64,000 nucleotides of DNA from assembly GCF_910596095.1 (NCBI RefSeq), contig NC_056546.1:14389425-14453424 (forward strand), read 5' to 3'. Below, one piece after another: positions 26,690 through 40,000 of this stretch (positions are counted from its first letter, which is position 1; every line of letters begins with the position of its first letter). A program made the translations under genes and the position numbers. A model generated the notes under the pieces. It saw only the letters and a list, made by a program, of their open reading frames with translations, was not told the origin of the DNA and did not search any database. The stretch is from Thunnus maccoyii. Its lineage: Eukaryota; Chordata; Actinopteri; Scombriformes; Scombridae.

Positions 26690-29600
26690 TGAAAAGGGTC
26701 AGACTGTATACTGACTGGTGGGAGGTTTAATTACACCTCTTTTAAACATAAAGTTAAATACCATCGTCACAACATTTTTCATTAATTTCCATAATGTCTT
26801 CACTGCTTCAGACCTTTTCAAGTACATTTTAACTAAAATGAAAGGTGACATTTGCCTTCTTCAACATGTCTTAAATAATAATTAGCTGTATATATAGTTA
26901 TTTAAGTTTAATCCAGTGGCAGGGAGTTAAAATGAATAACTGACTGAAAGATGTCAAAGGGGGATGCTTCAAAATACTGATTGCAGCTTTAATGGCAAAT
27001 TCTTTCTGTAAGAATTGTATGTTGAAATCAGATGTTGTTGTTTGTGAGTTAATATGTGTATATTTTTCATGTTATGATATTGGCACTTCTTTCAAAAAAA
27101 TATAAGACACAGTTACAATAAGCTAAGGAATAAATGCACTGGACACTAGAAAACCATTTCCTGAGGAATTCATTCCTGCTGTTTATAGTGATGAAAGGAA
27201 TATGGAACAGAGATAATCCTGAGTTCATGCATACTTCATGCAGTGTATCAAAAGTCTATGTTTGCAGTGATGGTATGGGGTGTGCTTTCATGGCAGATTT
27301 AGCCCCTTAATAAAAGTTGAGCAATGCCTGAATGCTACGAGATATCTTGACAGTTAGGTGTGTCCCATCGTGGCAGGAGTGCATCTAACTGCAAATAGAT
27401 TATTTTTTCCCAGCAACATAATCTCTGACGAACACAGAAAAAAATAAAAGGTTAAAAGATTTGTTCCTGAGACACCAATATAAATTAAGATTAAATGAAT
27501 GCTGCTCTGGATTTATTGTGGAGCTAAAACTCAATGTTGAAGTATTTATAGCAGGAAAAATCAAATGCACTCAGGTTTGGCTAAGAAAAGAACAGTCAAG
27601 TGTTGACTTATTTCAACATTATTCCTGTAATATCCAGAATTCACTCTCAACCCTTTCTGAGATGTGACCTCCATGGCGCCATGATGCCTAACATATATGA
27701 CCCCTGCAAGCACTGACCATGGCTCCCTTTGGGTAAGAAACAAATCAGTCAAATCACAACCCTCAGGTACCATGGAGATGAGGCTTTTATATGCATAACT
27801 TGAATTATAATAGAATTAAAATAACCATAACCAATCCCACTAGGATCTTGTTGAGTTGAATATGAATGACTGAATAATTATAGGGATTGTACAAAACCTG
27901 TGGCCATTTTTAAATTCAAACATCCCTATGTTCCTTATTCTTTGTCTGTCTTTGTAAATGCCAACAGGACTCGCTGTATACTGCAGCCTATTTCATAATT
28001 TTGCAGTTTCGGGTAAGGGAAATATTATAAAAATATAATGATTACAACTTTTTATACTTCACACACACAAAAAAAAAGAAATAATGGAGTATATGAAAAT
28101 AACATCATTGTAAATGTCTATGGAGTATAGGAAAATATGTGGCTTCAAGTGGGGAATACGATCTTGAGGAGAAATGGTGATGTGTTAACACCTAGGTCTC
28201 AAAGAGAAAGAGCCCATTGGAGCCAAACAATGAGAGGCTGAGGTGCCTGTTGGCAGCAAAATATATGTCTTTGAAAATGTTGTTTATTTGTGCGACCTAA
28301 TAGCATGTTCTCAAGGAAAGTGAGGTACAGGAAAAAAACACGCCTGTGCTAACTGACACTTCACCCACAGGGGCCAGAGCATAGAGACTAATGGGGACAA
28401 TAAGCAAGGACCCTTATAATGGCTAAATAAACATTTCCAAGCATCACACAACAGCCTTTAAGAAAATTAGCATAAGACGCAACAATCCTCACAAGCTGCC
28501 AACATGCTGAACATGAATCTAATGGCTAAATCAGCAGAGGCATGACTAAAGCTCATTGTAGAGTGACATACAATGTGGAATGAGGTGGATAAAAATAAGG
28601 TCAGCATATGCAATTTAAAGTAAATGTGTTTCAGGGATAATATCTCATTACTATTGTTCCTATTTTAGAGTTTAATGGTTTGCAGCCTTTTAAACAACAT
28701 AATGTGAATTAGAATTTGAATGGACTTTTTAATCCACTGATGTGTGTTCATATAAATGTTATATAAATGTTATAAACAGTCAGCTGGTCAGCATGCTTTC
28801 CCTAATGGGAATATACATGAGTCCTCTAATTTCACCACCACATCAGCAAAAGTTGGCAAGTAATTAAATAAACTTTCTACTTCCTGCTTTAAGGCTGTGT
28901 TAACAAAAAAATAATTGTTATACTTTTACTTCATTACTTTACAGATGGAAATACTGTACCACTACACTACTTTATTACATTTGTGAGGGCATGTGTAGCT
29001 AAGGTGGAGTAGCTACTTTACATTCAAGTGGAAAAAAGCTAAAAACAGCAACAATATTGACATTTCTGATTAAAAGAATCTTTTTCAAAACTGACAGCTG
29101 TGGATTTACTCCACTGGTAAGAATTTATGGCAGCAGGAGGCTTGTTTTTATGTCACTTAAGTAGGTGTGACAATCTTACATGTTAAAGGCATTTTACACT
29201 GTACGGGATTGGTCTAGTAATATATTGGTCAGTTTTGGTCCTAAGGTTTTGAAACTGTCAGAATTTTGACCCAGACTGTCTGAACAATATCAATAAAACC
29301 TAATGGTATGAGCCTCATGTCAGTCTCATGACATTCATATTAAGTTAATGATTAGATTGGGATTTTAAACAGGCTAATAACAAAAAAGGTTATAAAAACT
29401 TAACATTATCCCATCGTAAATAAACTGTATGTTTAGGCAAATATGTTTTTTTTAGTTAAATATAGTATAATGTGTCTAACCTGGATCCAGATCTGCATTA
29501 CACATTGTCAAAGAAAACCATTTGTATTTTTCATTTAGGTAAGCACAATAGTCCATGAAAGAAATGGCAAAAATGATCAAAAGTCTTAAGATCAAAAATG

Positions 29601-30233
29601 TTCAAACATCTTTCAAATATTTTTTGAGTGTATGATATGTACACAAATAAATGTGTCTTTCCTTGCCTTGAAGGTAAGTGCCAGGTAATTTGACCTCTGT
29701 GTCTTTTATACCTTAATGGCACAAATGACAGTTGAGTCATTAAGGTCACATCGTCGTTCAGTGAGAACCATCTGTGTCACATCAAAGAAGGTGTGAATTG
29801 CTGTGAAATTCCCTATGGGGTGATAAGTAGTGTCACCCCCTCCCCTCTTTTTTAAAGGAAGGTTGCTCTTGTTTGACCCAAATGGCTTCCTTCACTTCCT
29901 GATAAATCTGCTGTCTTTCCAGCATGTATCATGCCCTTTACCCAACATGCTGAGATAGGCTCCAGACACTTTCAAATCCTCTTTTGTCTCTGTCCAACAT
30001 GTGTGCATTGTAGTCGTCAGAGAACTAATCCCTGTCCTTTAGACATATGGTCTACTACTGAATCTTGACATCAGAAGAGTTTCAGCTGCAGCTATTTCCA
30101 GCATGAAAGCACCTCCTTCCAACTTCACCGCACAAGAGAGAAGACCTCAGAAATTGTTCAGCAAGAACTTGGATATCAGTTGTACTCATCACAGCAGACT
30201 GTCATCCCAAGCTTCTTGGAAATGTCAGTGCAC
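26690..30233. other. Intergenic, no gene recognised
   Basis: AT-rich sequence without convincing exons. The last few hundred bases (29760-30230) are richer in GC and look like older repeat DNA, but I cannot assign them. Confidence 0.4.
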
Positions 30234-30533
30234 TGTCACAAACTGGCTCAGGAATGTGAAAAGGAGGGAGTCCACACAAGAGTATACTTAAAAAATATAT
30301 AATTTATTAAAACTAAAGCTAACACAAAACAATACCAATGTTTTGGAACAAAGTGCAAAACCAAAAGAAGAAGAAGCAAGGTGGATGTCGGCAGGAGGAA
30401 GGGGAGAAAAACTGGCCACATGGGCCCGCTTTTATAGCTTGGCAGGCCCAGCTGAACCATATTACATTGATGACCCTCCACTCTCAACCAATATCCAGAA
30501 GACAGCATCCAAGACAGTGGGAGGGGTGTCACA
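30234..30533 (-). repeat. 3' LTR of the LTR element
   Basis: 300 bp aligning throughout with 32513-32807. Substitutions and small indels between the two copies show that the insertion is not recent. The 107-residue minus-strand open frame across it is incidental. Confidence 0.85.
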
Positions 30534-30856
30534 TCCCCCTTTTTAAGATCAAGGTGATCCCCACCCAGCAACCTTAGATCCTAATGAGCACTTTTAAGGG
30601 GGAGTACACAAACCCATCAAAACAGAGAGGCTAGTTATTGGCAAGTAAATATGAAAATGACCAGTTCATTACAAGACCAGTTCATAGCTGCATGGCTTTC
30701 CCTGCGACTTTGAGATGAATATCCAAATGGTATAAGGCAATACTCACCTCACAATGATTTGTCTTTGCAGAGAACAGGAAAGTGAGAAAAACAGAATAGC
30801 AAAGAATATAGTAAGGGTGGAATGAGTTTCAACCCCTGACCAAAGTACACAAAATT

Positions 30857-31365
30857 GGGCTGGGCATCATTTAAAAACATTGTAATACCAGTACCAATAC
30901 CATTACCCTTAAAGTGATATGGATATCAATAGAGTACTTCATTTGATACCATTTTTTTCCGCTTCATTCGATACCCATCATGCGGATGGAAGCATTCAGT
31001 TGCGTGAGATGCCACCACTCCTCCCCATCCAAATGATTTTTACACAAATACATTTTGAAAGTGTTCAAATTATTGAATTATTTATTAAATATCTGTATAA
31101 AACTGTACAATGAAGTATTATCACCACAGACTGTATGGGTTGTAGCTGCTGTGGTAGTGGGCCAATCAAACGTTGCATTAAATTGAAGAACACTTGCAGG
31201 GATTGATTGCCGGCAAAACCATACAAATAGTCATTTTTTTCCAGATCTGGGTACAAAAGGGATCAAATGCAGGTATCATTTGACTGGAGAAGTTTCAATA
31301 CTACTTGGTACTGGGTTATTTCATTCAATACCTTAAAGGTATAGAGTACTGATACCCAGCCCTAA
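30857..31365. mobile_element. hAT-like MITE nested in the LTR element
   Basis: Left end GGGCTGGGCATCATTTAAAA and right end, reverse complemented, AGGGCTGGGTATCAGTACTC are inverted repeats around an interior with ATACCAGTACC and GGTACT motifs. It is a familiar fish MITE pattern, about 510 bp, non-coding. A clear target duplication could not be defined. Confidence 0.65.
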
Positions 31366-32512
31366 AATAAAACATCAGAATGAGCACCAAAGCTTATCAC
31401 AAGTGTCCAACAAAGTGGCCTGCAGCTAGACAAAGCAAACAAACCTCTAGTGCTTTGCCCTCACAAAATTCCAGCAACCAAACACAAAACTGGAATTACC
31501 AAGTAAGCACTGAACCAAAGTAGCATACCTAAAGGTTCCTCTAAAACAAAGGCTCACTAGCCAACCAAATTATCCCAAGACGCAGACACAAAGAGGATAC
31601 CAAGTTGCAACCAAAGTTCATACAAAACAAAAACCAAAGCATGAGCTATAGCACTTTTTGCCAAAGCTGCTTGAACAAACTGCTAACCTGTGGACAGAGT
31701 ACAACATTTATGCCAAAAGCTTCATCACCGCCAGATATTCTAGGTCCTCACCTACCAAACAAGAATGGTATCACCTGCCTAGCTTTACAGGTGAGCATGC
31801 CAGACTCAAAGCAAGTTAACACAACACATCAATACAGGAGGTACTGATTTATCAAGCTATAATAGGAAGTTACAAACCCAACAAGCACTCATATATACTG
31901 GGAACATGTACAATGAAATCAAAATAACCACAGCAGAGCCCAAGATCCCCAGCCCTATCTAATCACAGCAACTGGCTATCTAGTCCCAACTCTAGTCAAC
32001 CAGCAGGCCATCAGAAAACTGGCGACCGTCAGAGAACCAGGGAAATGCTCCCAAGACATAGTCTTTACCCACTTTCTCTGTCACACTAAAGAGAAAACAA
32101 CAAAAAGGTTTGTCTCCTGTTGAGATCAACCACTTCAGCTGGGTGATGTATTGCTCGTACCAACTGGTGTGTGGCAATCACTAATAATAAAAAAGTACTC
32201 ACAACTTCTAAACAGGTGATTTTAAAAACAAATTGGGGCCAGATGCTGCTCCCTTTCAACATCCACCAAAACTAACTTCACGAAAGTAATTCAACTAAAA
32301 CCTTGCATGGTACTCCCAAAAACTCACAATGCTAAATTCTCAAAAGCACATCTGCTCTCCTGAAAAGCACTTGAATTTTATCATTCATAAGCCACAATTG
32401 TCATAAGCCAAAATGGTCACACACTATCCATTTCAATCAAATGAGCCCCCCTTTGTCACACTAAAGCTTGATTTAACCTTACCAAAACAGGTTGAGACCC
32501 CAAGATGAGATT

Positions 32513-32807
32513 TGTCACAAACTGGCTCAGGAATGTGACAAGAAGGGAGTTGACGCAAGAGTTTGCTGAAAAGAAATGTTTATTAAAACTAAAGCTAACA
32601 AAAAACAATACGGTGTTCAGAACAAAGTGCAAAACCAAAAGAGGATGATGCAGGTTGGATGTCAGCAGGAGGAGGGGAGAGAAAGAGTGACCACATGGGC
32701 CAGCTTCTATAGCTTGGCAGGCCCAGGTGAACGTATTACACTGACAACCCTCCACTGTCAGCCAATATCTAGAAGGCAGCCTCTGAGACAGTGGGAGGGG
32801 CGTCACA
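32513..32807 (-). repeat. 5' LTR of the LTR element
   Basis: 295 bp, the partner of 30234-30533. It shares TTTATTAAAACTAAAGCTAA, AACAAAGTGCAAAACCAAAA and ATAGCTTGGCAGGCCCAG. The 126-residue minus-strand open frame over it is incidental. Confidence 0.85.
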
Positions 32808-32811
32808 GCAC

Positions 32812-33715
32812 ATAAAGCACTGAAGTGGGATCTCACCAGTTACAGAAATAATTGTGCTGCGTAAATGCTTACAGTACATTAACAGGAGAAGGGCAAAGCC
32901 ATTGAACTCTAAGTTGAAGAACACGCCCCATATCTATTTTGACTCCCCAAGATAGACAGGGAGGGAGCCCCCATTCAGGACCATTGTCAATGACATCAAT
33001 TCAGTGAGATGTAACTCTGAGTAACATTAAGTACCTAGCCACAGTTTTGGCACCCTTGACTGGCAAACTTGTGCACCAAGAGTGGATGCACAAAACTCAA
33101 AGTATCACTCAACAGTGTTGGAGAGATGAACACTCAGGCTAACAAACCTATCAACGCCTTCAAGACAAAAGGTTGAGTTTCACGCAATACCATGCAATGA
33201 AAGAGCTTTGGGTAAAAATGTGAGGTTAAAAGCTCGCTTAGGACAAGTCAGATTCTCCAAGGTGCAGTTGCAAACGAACATATTTTAGACCAGGGTCAAG
33301 TGGTGGTAATGCTGTAAGGTAAAGTGCCCTACCTTTTCCTCTTGGTCCTGCAATGATCCACCTCTCTTCCCGCAGACTGGTATCTTAGGAATTGTGTTCA
33401 TACTGGAAAATTCTGTACTTCACAATTTATGTCCAGCACCAATGTTAAAGGTAAAGTCAGTGATTCTAATCCAATACACTTTTTGTCAAATTCAGCGAAT
33501 ATCCTTACAGTGCACTGAAAAAAAATACAGTCCCTTCACAGCCCTGCCTCTGTACATGGGCACGTAAACACAATGGCTCAGACCAAGCCACACAACTCTA
33601 CTCCGGCCAGTCAGCAGCAGGGGCTGTTCATGCTCATGCACAGGACAGAAGGAAGTCATCAGAGCAACTGTCTGTGTGAGGACATGACAGTGTCCTGTCT
33701 CAAGCAACCATTGAA
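32812..33715. other. Intergenic, repeat-like right part
   Basis: From about 33450 the sequence (GGTAAAGTCAGTGATTCTAA onward) looks like the start of a dispersed fish repeat. I could not find its other end. No gene seen. Confidence 0.35.
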
Positions 33716-33784
33716 TGGTGGTGGTGGTGGTGGTGGTGGTGGTGGTGGTGGTGGTGGGGGGGGGGGGGGGGGGGGGGGGGGGGG
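33716..33784 (+). repeat. (TGG)n followed by a 29-base G run
   Basis: 40 bases of TGG triplets (33716-33755) run straight into 29 consecutive G (33756-33784). Predicted poly-Gly and poly-Val frames here are artefacts. The G run is a likely assembly or sequencing weak point and can form G-quadruplexes. Confidence 0.95.
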
Positions 33785-36109
33785 ATGAGGACAAACTGGA
33801 GAGAGAGGCTGTGGCTAATTCACGTAAAAGTGTTTTCTCATGGAACAGATACACTTACATTTTATTCAATGTATCAATCCACACTGAATCTGAGACAGTC
33901 TCATGGAGACCCCTCATGGTTTTTTACACTCTGAGTCTGTTTCTGTTGCGTTTGGTGAAGCGTAATCTGAGAAGGCAGCTGTTTCCTGCTGTATATGTGT
34001 TTTCAACTTTTTAACTGGATCAATGAATCAATAAATACAAAGACTTTCAATTTCTTCCCGCAGAGCTGACATGCATGGTTCAGTAAATTTCTGCTGTCAG
34101 TCAGCCTGGTGAAGGCAGTTTGTCCGGCTGCTGTCCTCTCAGCTCCCCAGGAGCTGCAGCTGACAGACGGCTGTTCCTGTGGACGGAGACGTTGAACGCA
34201 GGTCAAGTGAGAAATGGGGAGGCCGCAGAGAGGCTGAGAATGTGGATGGACTGTTGTGCTCACATGAGACAATTTTTTTTCTACTTGTGGTAAAGTGTGA
34301 AAGGAACAGAAGTGACTCTGAGGCCTCGTATCGGTCTGGATTTGTCATTGCCTTGGCAATGCATATCCATGAAATTGGGAGGTGGAACTTCTGAAGGAGC
34401 ACCTAGGGAGAGATGTATTTGTTTGGATGTTTAGTTCAATTATCAACAATCTCTCTCCAGAATACTGGAGAAAGGTAGAATACTCTACCTTTGCCGACAC
34501 AAGACATAATGTGCCCTTTATGTATTGAGGTGAAAAGTAAGGATGTGGTATTCAGAGTGATGGATGAGTGTATAGCAAGTTGTACTGTACTGTAGTTACC
34601 ATGCACAGATATTGTAGAAAGCTAAAGATTAAAAAATGTTGCCACTGGATGTAAAATAACACTGAACATAATCCAGGGTGTTTTTACTTGTAGAATTGTC
34701 CAATATTAATGTTTATGTCTGGTGATAGGATTTCGTCCCAGTATGCCAGTTGGCTAATCAACTTGACTTTACCACTTGGTGAATACCAGACAGGCTGAAT
34801 CTGCTTATCAACCTGACTTTGACACGCTCAAATATCAACTATTTGAATTTATTTCAGAACATCTTATGATAAAAAGAAGCAGGCATGAATTTGCTCATTT
34901 CTGAGGCAGGCAAAATTCATGAGCTAGCCAGGTTGTTAACACCTGTTTTACAATGGGTTTCAGGATTTCAATTTAAAACCGTGGACTGTCAGTGTATAAA
35001 GTAAATTTAGAAAGAAACCCTTTGCATGTTGATTCAGAGACTAACAACAAAACCTGAAGCTCACTGTTTATCTTTTTTTTAAATCATATTTTGTAGCCAT
35101 GCTGAAATGTCTCAACAGTTGTGCATTTCTCATTCATGCACAAGAAAGATATAAATACTCATCTACATTATTTATAAGGACCCAGAAATTCCAGGTATAT
35201 CAGTATTTTCTCCTTCATCTTCTTGTCAAAGGTGCAGGAACATCAAGGAATCATGCTGAGTGTTCATTGTGGCACTTATGTCCCAGTTTAAGTGTTTGCC
35301 AAGGTGACCAAAGGATCTCATCCTCACCACTCCTGATTCTGAACAGTTATTCAGAAAAAAACAAGGAGCACAAATAAATCTATGCGGAAGTTGAGTTTCT
35401 GAAAAAATGCCACTGAAGAGACTGTTGAAGCCACTCGCTATTATGTGCATGCATGGTTTATTCTGATTGTCACAATTTTATATGCTGTAAAGTACGCATT
35501 TGGAGATTTACAAGTAATAATGAAGGAGTCCATTGATAGGCAGCTTGCATAGAAAAAAAGCTTTTTCCATTGTTTAATTGTTTATTACCATAGGCGCATA
35601 AAATGCATTCATCAACAAAGAAAGCACGTACGTTGTTTTTTCCCCCCCTCAAGGATAAGCAATCACAAAAAGACATTAGAATGTTTCTTTGTTGGCTCAC
35701 CAGTTCTTCAGAGAAACTCCTCAATACTGTACATTCCACAAAATGACATTTATACTGAAAACGTCTGACTAAGAAGAAAAAAGAAAAATGCACACACAGA
35801 CATTGAAATACAAAAGCAATTGTCAATGATTTCTTTTGTATCAAGAGTTATTTAACCTAACTAAAAATCAATGTAACAAAACATACAGTCAAAACAAAGA
35901 TAAACATTATATACTGTAGGTAGTCAACACCATGATGCAATAAAAGGGCAGTAGCAGCTGTTATTTACAAGTTATCCAAGTAATATACCTTATACAAATG
36001 TTACAGCATTTCACAATACACAGTTTATAGACACAATATAAACAGCACAACAATGACATTCTCATAATATCTTAGATAGAAGTACTGTGTGAACTGCTGA
36101 CTAACCGAA
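33785..36109. other. Intergenic, no gene recognised
   Basis: No splice-supported exon. 34030-34250 is somewhat GC-richer but carries no recognisable coding motif on either strand. Confidence 0.4.
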
Positions 36110-36878
36110 GCCCCTTTCACACATGCAGTCTATCCCTGAAATGTTCAGGAACATTTCCTGCATGGGGTCATGTGTGAATGGGAGCAGGGATCGATATTCA
36201 GGAAAATCTGTACTGCCAATTTTCCCACCAAAAGACCTAAAATCTTTTCAGGGAAAATGCCGGTACGGTTGTGTTTTGAATGAAAGCAGTAACATTGCAG
36301 AGACGAGCATGTAAAGGGTTATGTTTGTTTGACGAAAGACACTTTCATGTGGAGCAAGTGAACCAATCACAAGACTCCACACATGACATATTTGATTCTG
36401 CGACTTGTTTGCGGTTGCCTTGCCAATGCTTTCATGGGTGATTTGTCTCGCAAACTTGTTGAATATTAAATACATTACAAGAACATTGGCATTGGACAAA
36501 AACAGCTCCTCGGCCGCAGTGTTCCTGAAAATAATAAGAGACGTCTTCCGCCCATTGATGTATTATAAGAGCTGGATACGGTGCTGCCACTCAGCCTTGC
36601 AGCCAGTTTTTCCCAGTGGCCTCTTGCGTAAATGCAGTGAAAAATCCCCCTGCAGCCCAAAATGCATCTTCCCTATAGACCACCATTTTAAAAGAGATAT
36701 TTGTAAAACTGTTGACAGGAAAACTCGAGCTGCAAACAAGGTTAACTATGACTCTTTCTATTATGAATTTTTGATCCATGGAGGTTTTACATTTGTAAAA
36801 CTTTCCTCAAGTGAAAATCACTAGTGATGCCTGAAAAGTTATCCCAGTAATTTACTGGGAACAATGTGTGAAAGAGGC
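36110..36878. mobile_element. MITE-like element with ~17-bp inverted ends
   Basis: Left end GCCCCTTTCACACATGCAG and right end, reverse complemented, GCCTCTTTCACACATTG are inverted repeats about 770 bp apart. No transposase motif is seen; the 139-codon plus-strand open frame inside is not convincing. A target duplication is not clear. Confidence 0.5.
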
Positions 36879-37088
36879 AAGAGTTCGAGCTATGGTGACC
36901 TCTTAATCGCTGTACTGTTAGGGTTTGACCTTTCCTTGTGCTTTATGGTGCTTGAAATCTTTCCGGATGGGATTTAAAAAAGAGAAAAATATTTTATGTC
37001 AATGTCATCACTGCCATCTACTGTATGTCGTTTCTTCATATCAACAGTCCAAATCTCAATGACTGTTAGATTACAGAGTTTCTTCCCT

Positions 37089-40000
37089 TCACCTCAGGTG
37101 AATGCATTCAATCTCCTCAGTCACGGGCATGGAGGAGGTCCTCATATCCATCTCATCCACAGTCTTACTGGGGGCATATGTGGACCTCCAGCGCAGCAGT
37201 ACAATCTTCTTCAGGTACTTAACTGTGTTGTTCTTGACGCTGACAAAGCAGAATGTATTAATCATGCTATTGCTCATGGCAATGCATTCAATGATGTAGA
37301 AAGCCACCAATGAGTTCTTCTGGCGGGAGATGAGTGTTGGATGGAAATCTCGCAGGATAGTGAAGCCGTAGTATGGTGCCCAGCACAGGATGTACGCCGT
37401 CAAGATCCCTATCAGGACCATCACTGTCTTGCGCCGACAACGCAACCTCTTCCTAATCTGCTCCGTCTGGAAACCTGGGACATTCTTGAACCAGAGCTCA
37501 CGGGAAATTTGGGCGTAACACAGTGCCATGACAATCACAGGGCCAACAAACTCAACAGCAAAAACAAACAAGAAGTACGACCGGTAGTAGGCCTGTTGGT
37601 CCACAGGCCAGATCTGGGCACAGAAGACTTTGTGAGTGGTTGGGGTGGTGCCACCATGAGGGTACATGGTCTCAGAGGCAAAGTAGGCAGAGGGGATTGA
37701 GATTAGGATGGGAACAATCCAGACTCCTGTTATCAGGCAGTAGGCAGTTTGATACTTCATACGAGGCCTCAGAGGATGGACTATGGCCATGTACCTGGAG
37801 AAACACAGACATTATTGTTGCATTGAGGAGGCAGGAGATAAATTCAGAATAAAGTACCATAAAGCAGCCTATTTAGCAGTCAGAGTGCTGTGCAAAGTCA
37901 ATAGATTTGGCAAATGGCTCTCAGTCACTCATGGATGATTAAAGTTCAATACACAATGCTCCATTATTCAGTGAACTGAATTTTTCATATTGATAGAAAG
38001 TCATGAGCAATATGATTGAGCCAAGAAGTATAGGGGCTTTTTGCCACTTCTGTAAGGCACAATCTGTAATCCAAATGTAAAGCAAGAAGGGGAAGGTCAC
38101 CTATAACACAAAAAAAATTATTAATGCTGAATTGATTTGTTAACATCCATAATTTATATCCTATATCTTCAATCACAAAAAGCGGAAAAAATGTCTATTT
38201 TAATATCATTTGGTCAACTTCAAATACATTTAGAATATTTTCATGCAGGGATAGAAAAGCATATACAGATGATGAACAGAATAATAATGTCAGGCAGTGT
38301 GGTAAAATGTTTTTGTTTTTTTCTGACTGAGCAACTGCAAACATGCGCATTTAATTTCCTTTTGAGGACTGATAAGAGAGAGTTGTTGTCGACATCAGCT
38401 AAATATTCAGCGATGACAGTTGGAGTGCTGGGAGGAGTTTGTTGTATTGGGAGTAAATAAAGCGTAGCTTAGTGTTATCTAAAAGATTTTCAAAGTCATG
38501 ATTGAATATTTAGCTAATTTCAATAACAACTCACACGAGATTTCAGAGCAAGATTTCTCCTTGAGCAAGACTTGGTTAGACGTAATAACAAACAGACCGA
38601 ATCAAACGAAAGAAAAATGAAGAAAGAAAAAGGTTTCATTTCTTTGTATGGTCCTTTCCACAATATTGTCAGACACTTACGATTACAATGTGAGGGTGTG
38701 AGTGGCAAAAACAAACACTTTTAGTGGACATACATTGACAGGGCACTATTGCCCATTTCGCAGCTGCCAGCTGAAGCGCCCTTGCTCAATACTGGACCAC
38801 TTTCAAAAATTGTTGTCCCCATTAGTCACTTATATACAAAAAGATGGGAAAATAGGGTCCAGGTTGAAAAATACCAAAGTTTCCCTTTAAGCTAAATGTC
38901 AACTAACAATTAGTAGATACACACAGTGTTACAAATCGTGAATTAGTCCAGTGATTAATTTGTTGATGAAGCAAGAAATGCTCTTAAGATGTGCCAGTTC
39001 AGTTTAATTCTTAAACTTAAGTCTTAGTCATAACTAACCAAAACAAGTGATAAAATATTTTTTTGAAAAGGTCATATCATATTTATTTTCTAATGTTGTT
39101 CATTTTCACTTCACAATTATTTTTTCTGCTGCAGCATCACTTAACATTTGAGTATGCAACCTGTGTGTCACACTCAAATACAGAGCACCACCCACAAAGA
39201 AGTAAATGATCACCCATTACCTTGGCAGCATGCCTGTGGATTCTCCATAACAAGCTCCAGTCAGTAGGCTGCTACTTGTCAATGCTAGAAAGCTCACACA
39301 GTGTCAGGAAGATTATGGACTCAATATGGATGTATGATAATTAGTTTGTCACATTAAACACTCATCATCAGGCCTTCATACTAAGTTTTTTTTAGGCACA
39401 GATTAAATAACACTGCTCACAAGGCATATTATGCCTGAAACATGCTTCTTTGTGAATCTGTGGGTGTTGAGTGCACTCATGCACTTATGTAGGTGTCTCT
39501 TCACATTAAGCCTGTAAGGCAGTGTCACCAAACCAGACTGTAGAGACAGCAAAAATAAATCCACAAAGGGAAATCTGTTTTCAACCCCTGAAAATTAATC
39601 AAATATTTCTATTAATCTGGAAATTATAATAATCATAGGGTGGATTTCTAATATAGGGTGTAAATCAAACCAGAAGTTATCTTAGCAGAAACTGTGGCAT
39701 CTAAAACACATTTTAAAGTTTAGATTACTTCTTGAGTCAGAGCAGTAAAAACTAACATGAAATGGAAGCAGAGAAAAGACCTTGTCCACAAATGACAAAA
39801 ACCTTGAAGTAATTACTCAACCAACTCTCCTATGAATCATGTTCATATGAAGTTATTATGAATATAATGCATATTGGCACTGGTAATACAGGAAATAGTG
39901 TGCTTTTCGTATAGCACAGCGAAAAGAAAGGGGAGGGGATGTGGTGTCCTTGAGTCCTTTGTTCACAAGAAATCAATTCGATTTAGCAAATTTAGAAAAT

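Larger units (their letters stand above)
30234..32807 (-). mobile_element. Non-autonomous LTR retrotransposon, 2.57 kb
   Basis: Two direct ~300-bp repeats (30234-30533 and 32513-32807) bound this element. On the minus strand each begins TGTGAC and ends GTGACA (TG..CA ends). The host bases GCAC occur immediately outside both ends (30230-30233, 32808-32811), a 4-bp target duplication. On the minus strand a purine tract AAAAAGGGGGA lies against the 3' LTR (30534-30544), which fixes the orientation; a TTGGGGTCTC stretch near 32490-32505 is a weak primer-binding-site candidate. The ~1.98-kb interior shows no gag, protease or reverse transcriptase frame and contains a nested MITE (30857-31365). Probably a deletion derivative or a TRIM/LARD-type element; superfamily undetermined. 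Confidence 0.85.

Noticed and set aside
32456..32836. 126-codon minus-strand open frame
   Set aside because: Spans the 5' LTR and flanks; LTRs are non-coding and the other LTR does not preserve the frame.
33492..34014. Poly-Gly, poly-Val and poly-Thr/Pro open frames
   Set aside because: Read-through of the TGG/G repeat in different frames.
36405..36824. 139-codon plus-strand open frame
   Set aside because: Lies within an element with inverted ends, has no recognisable domain and no splice signals; judged incidental.
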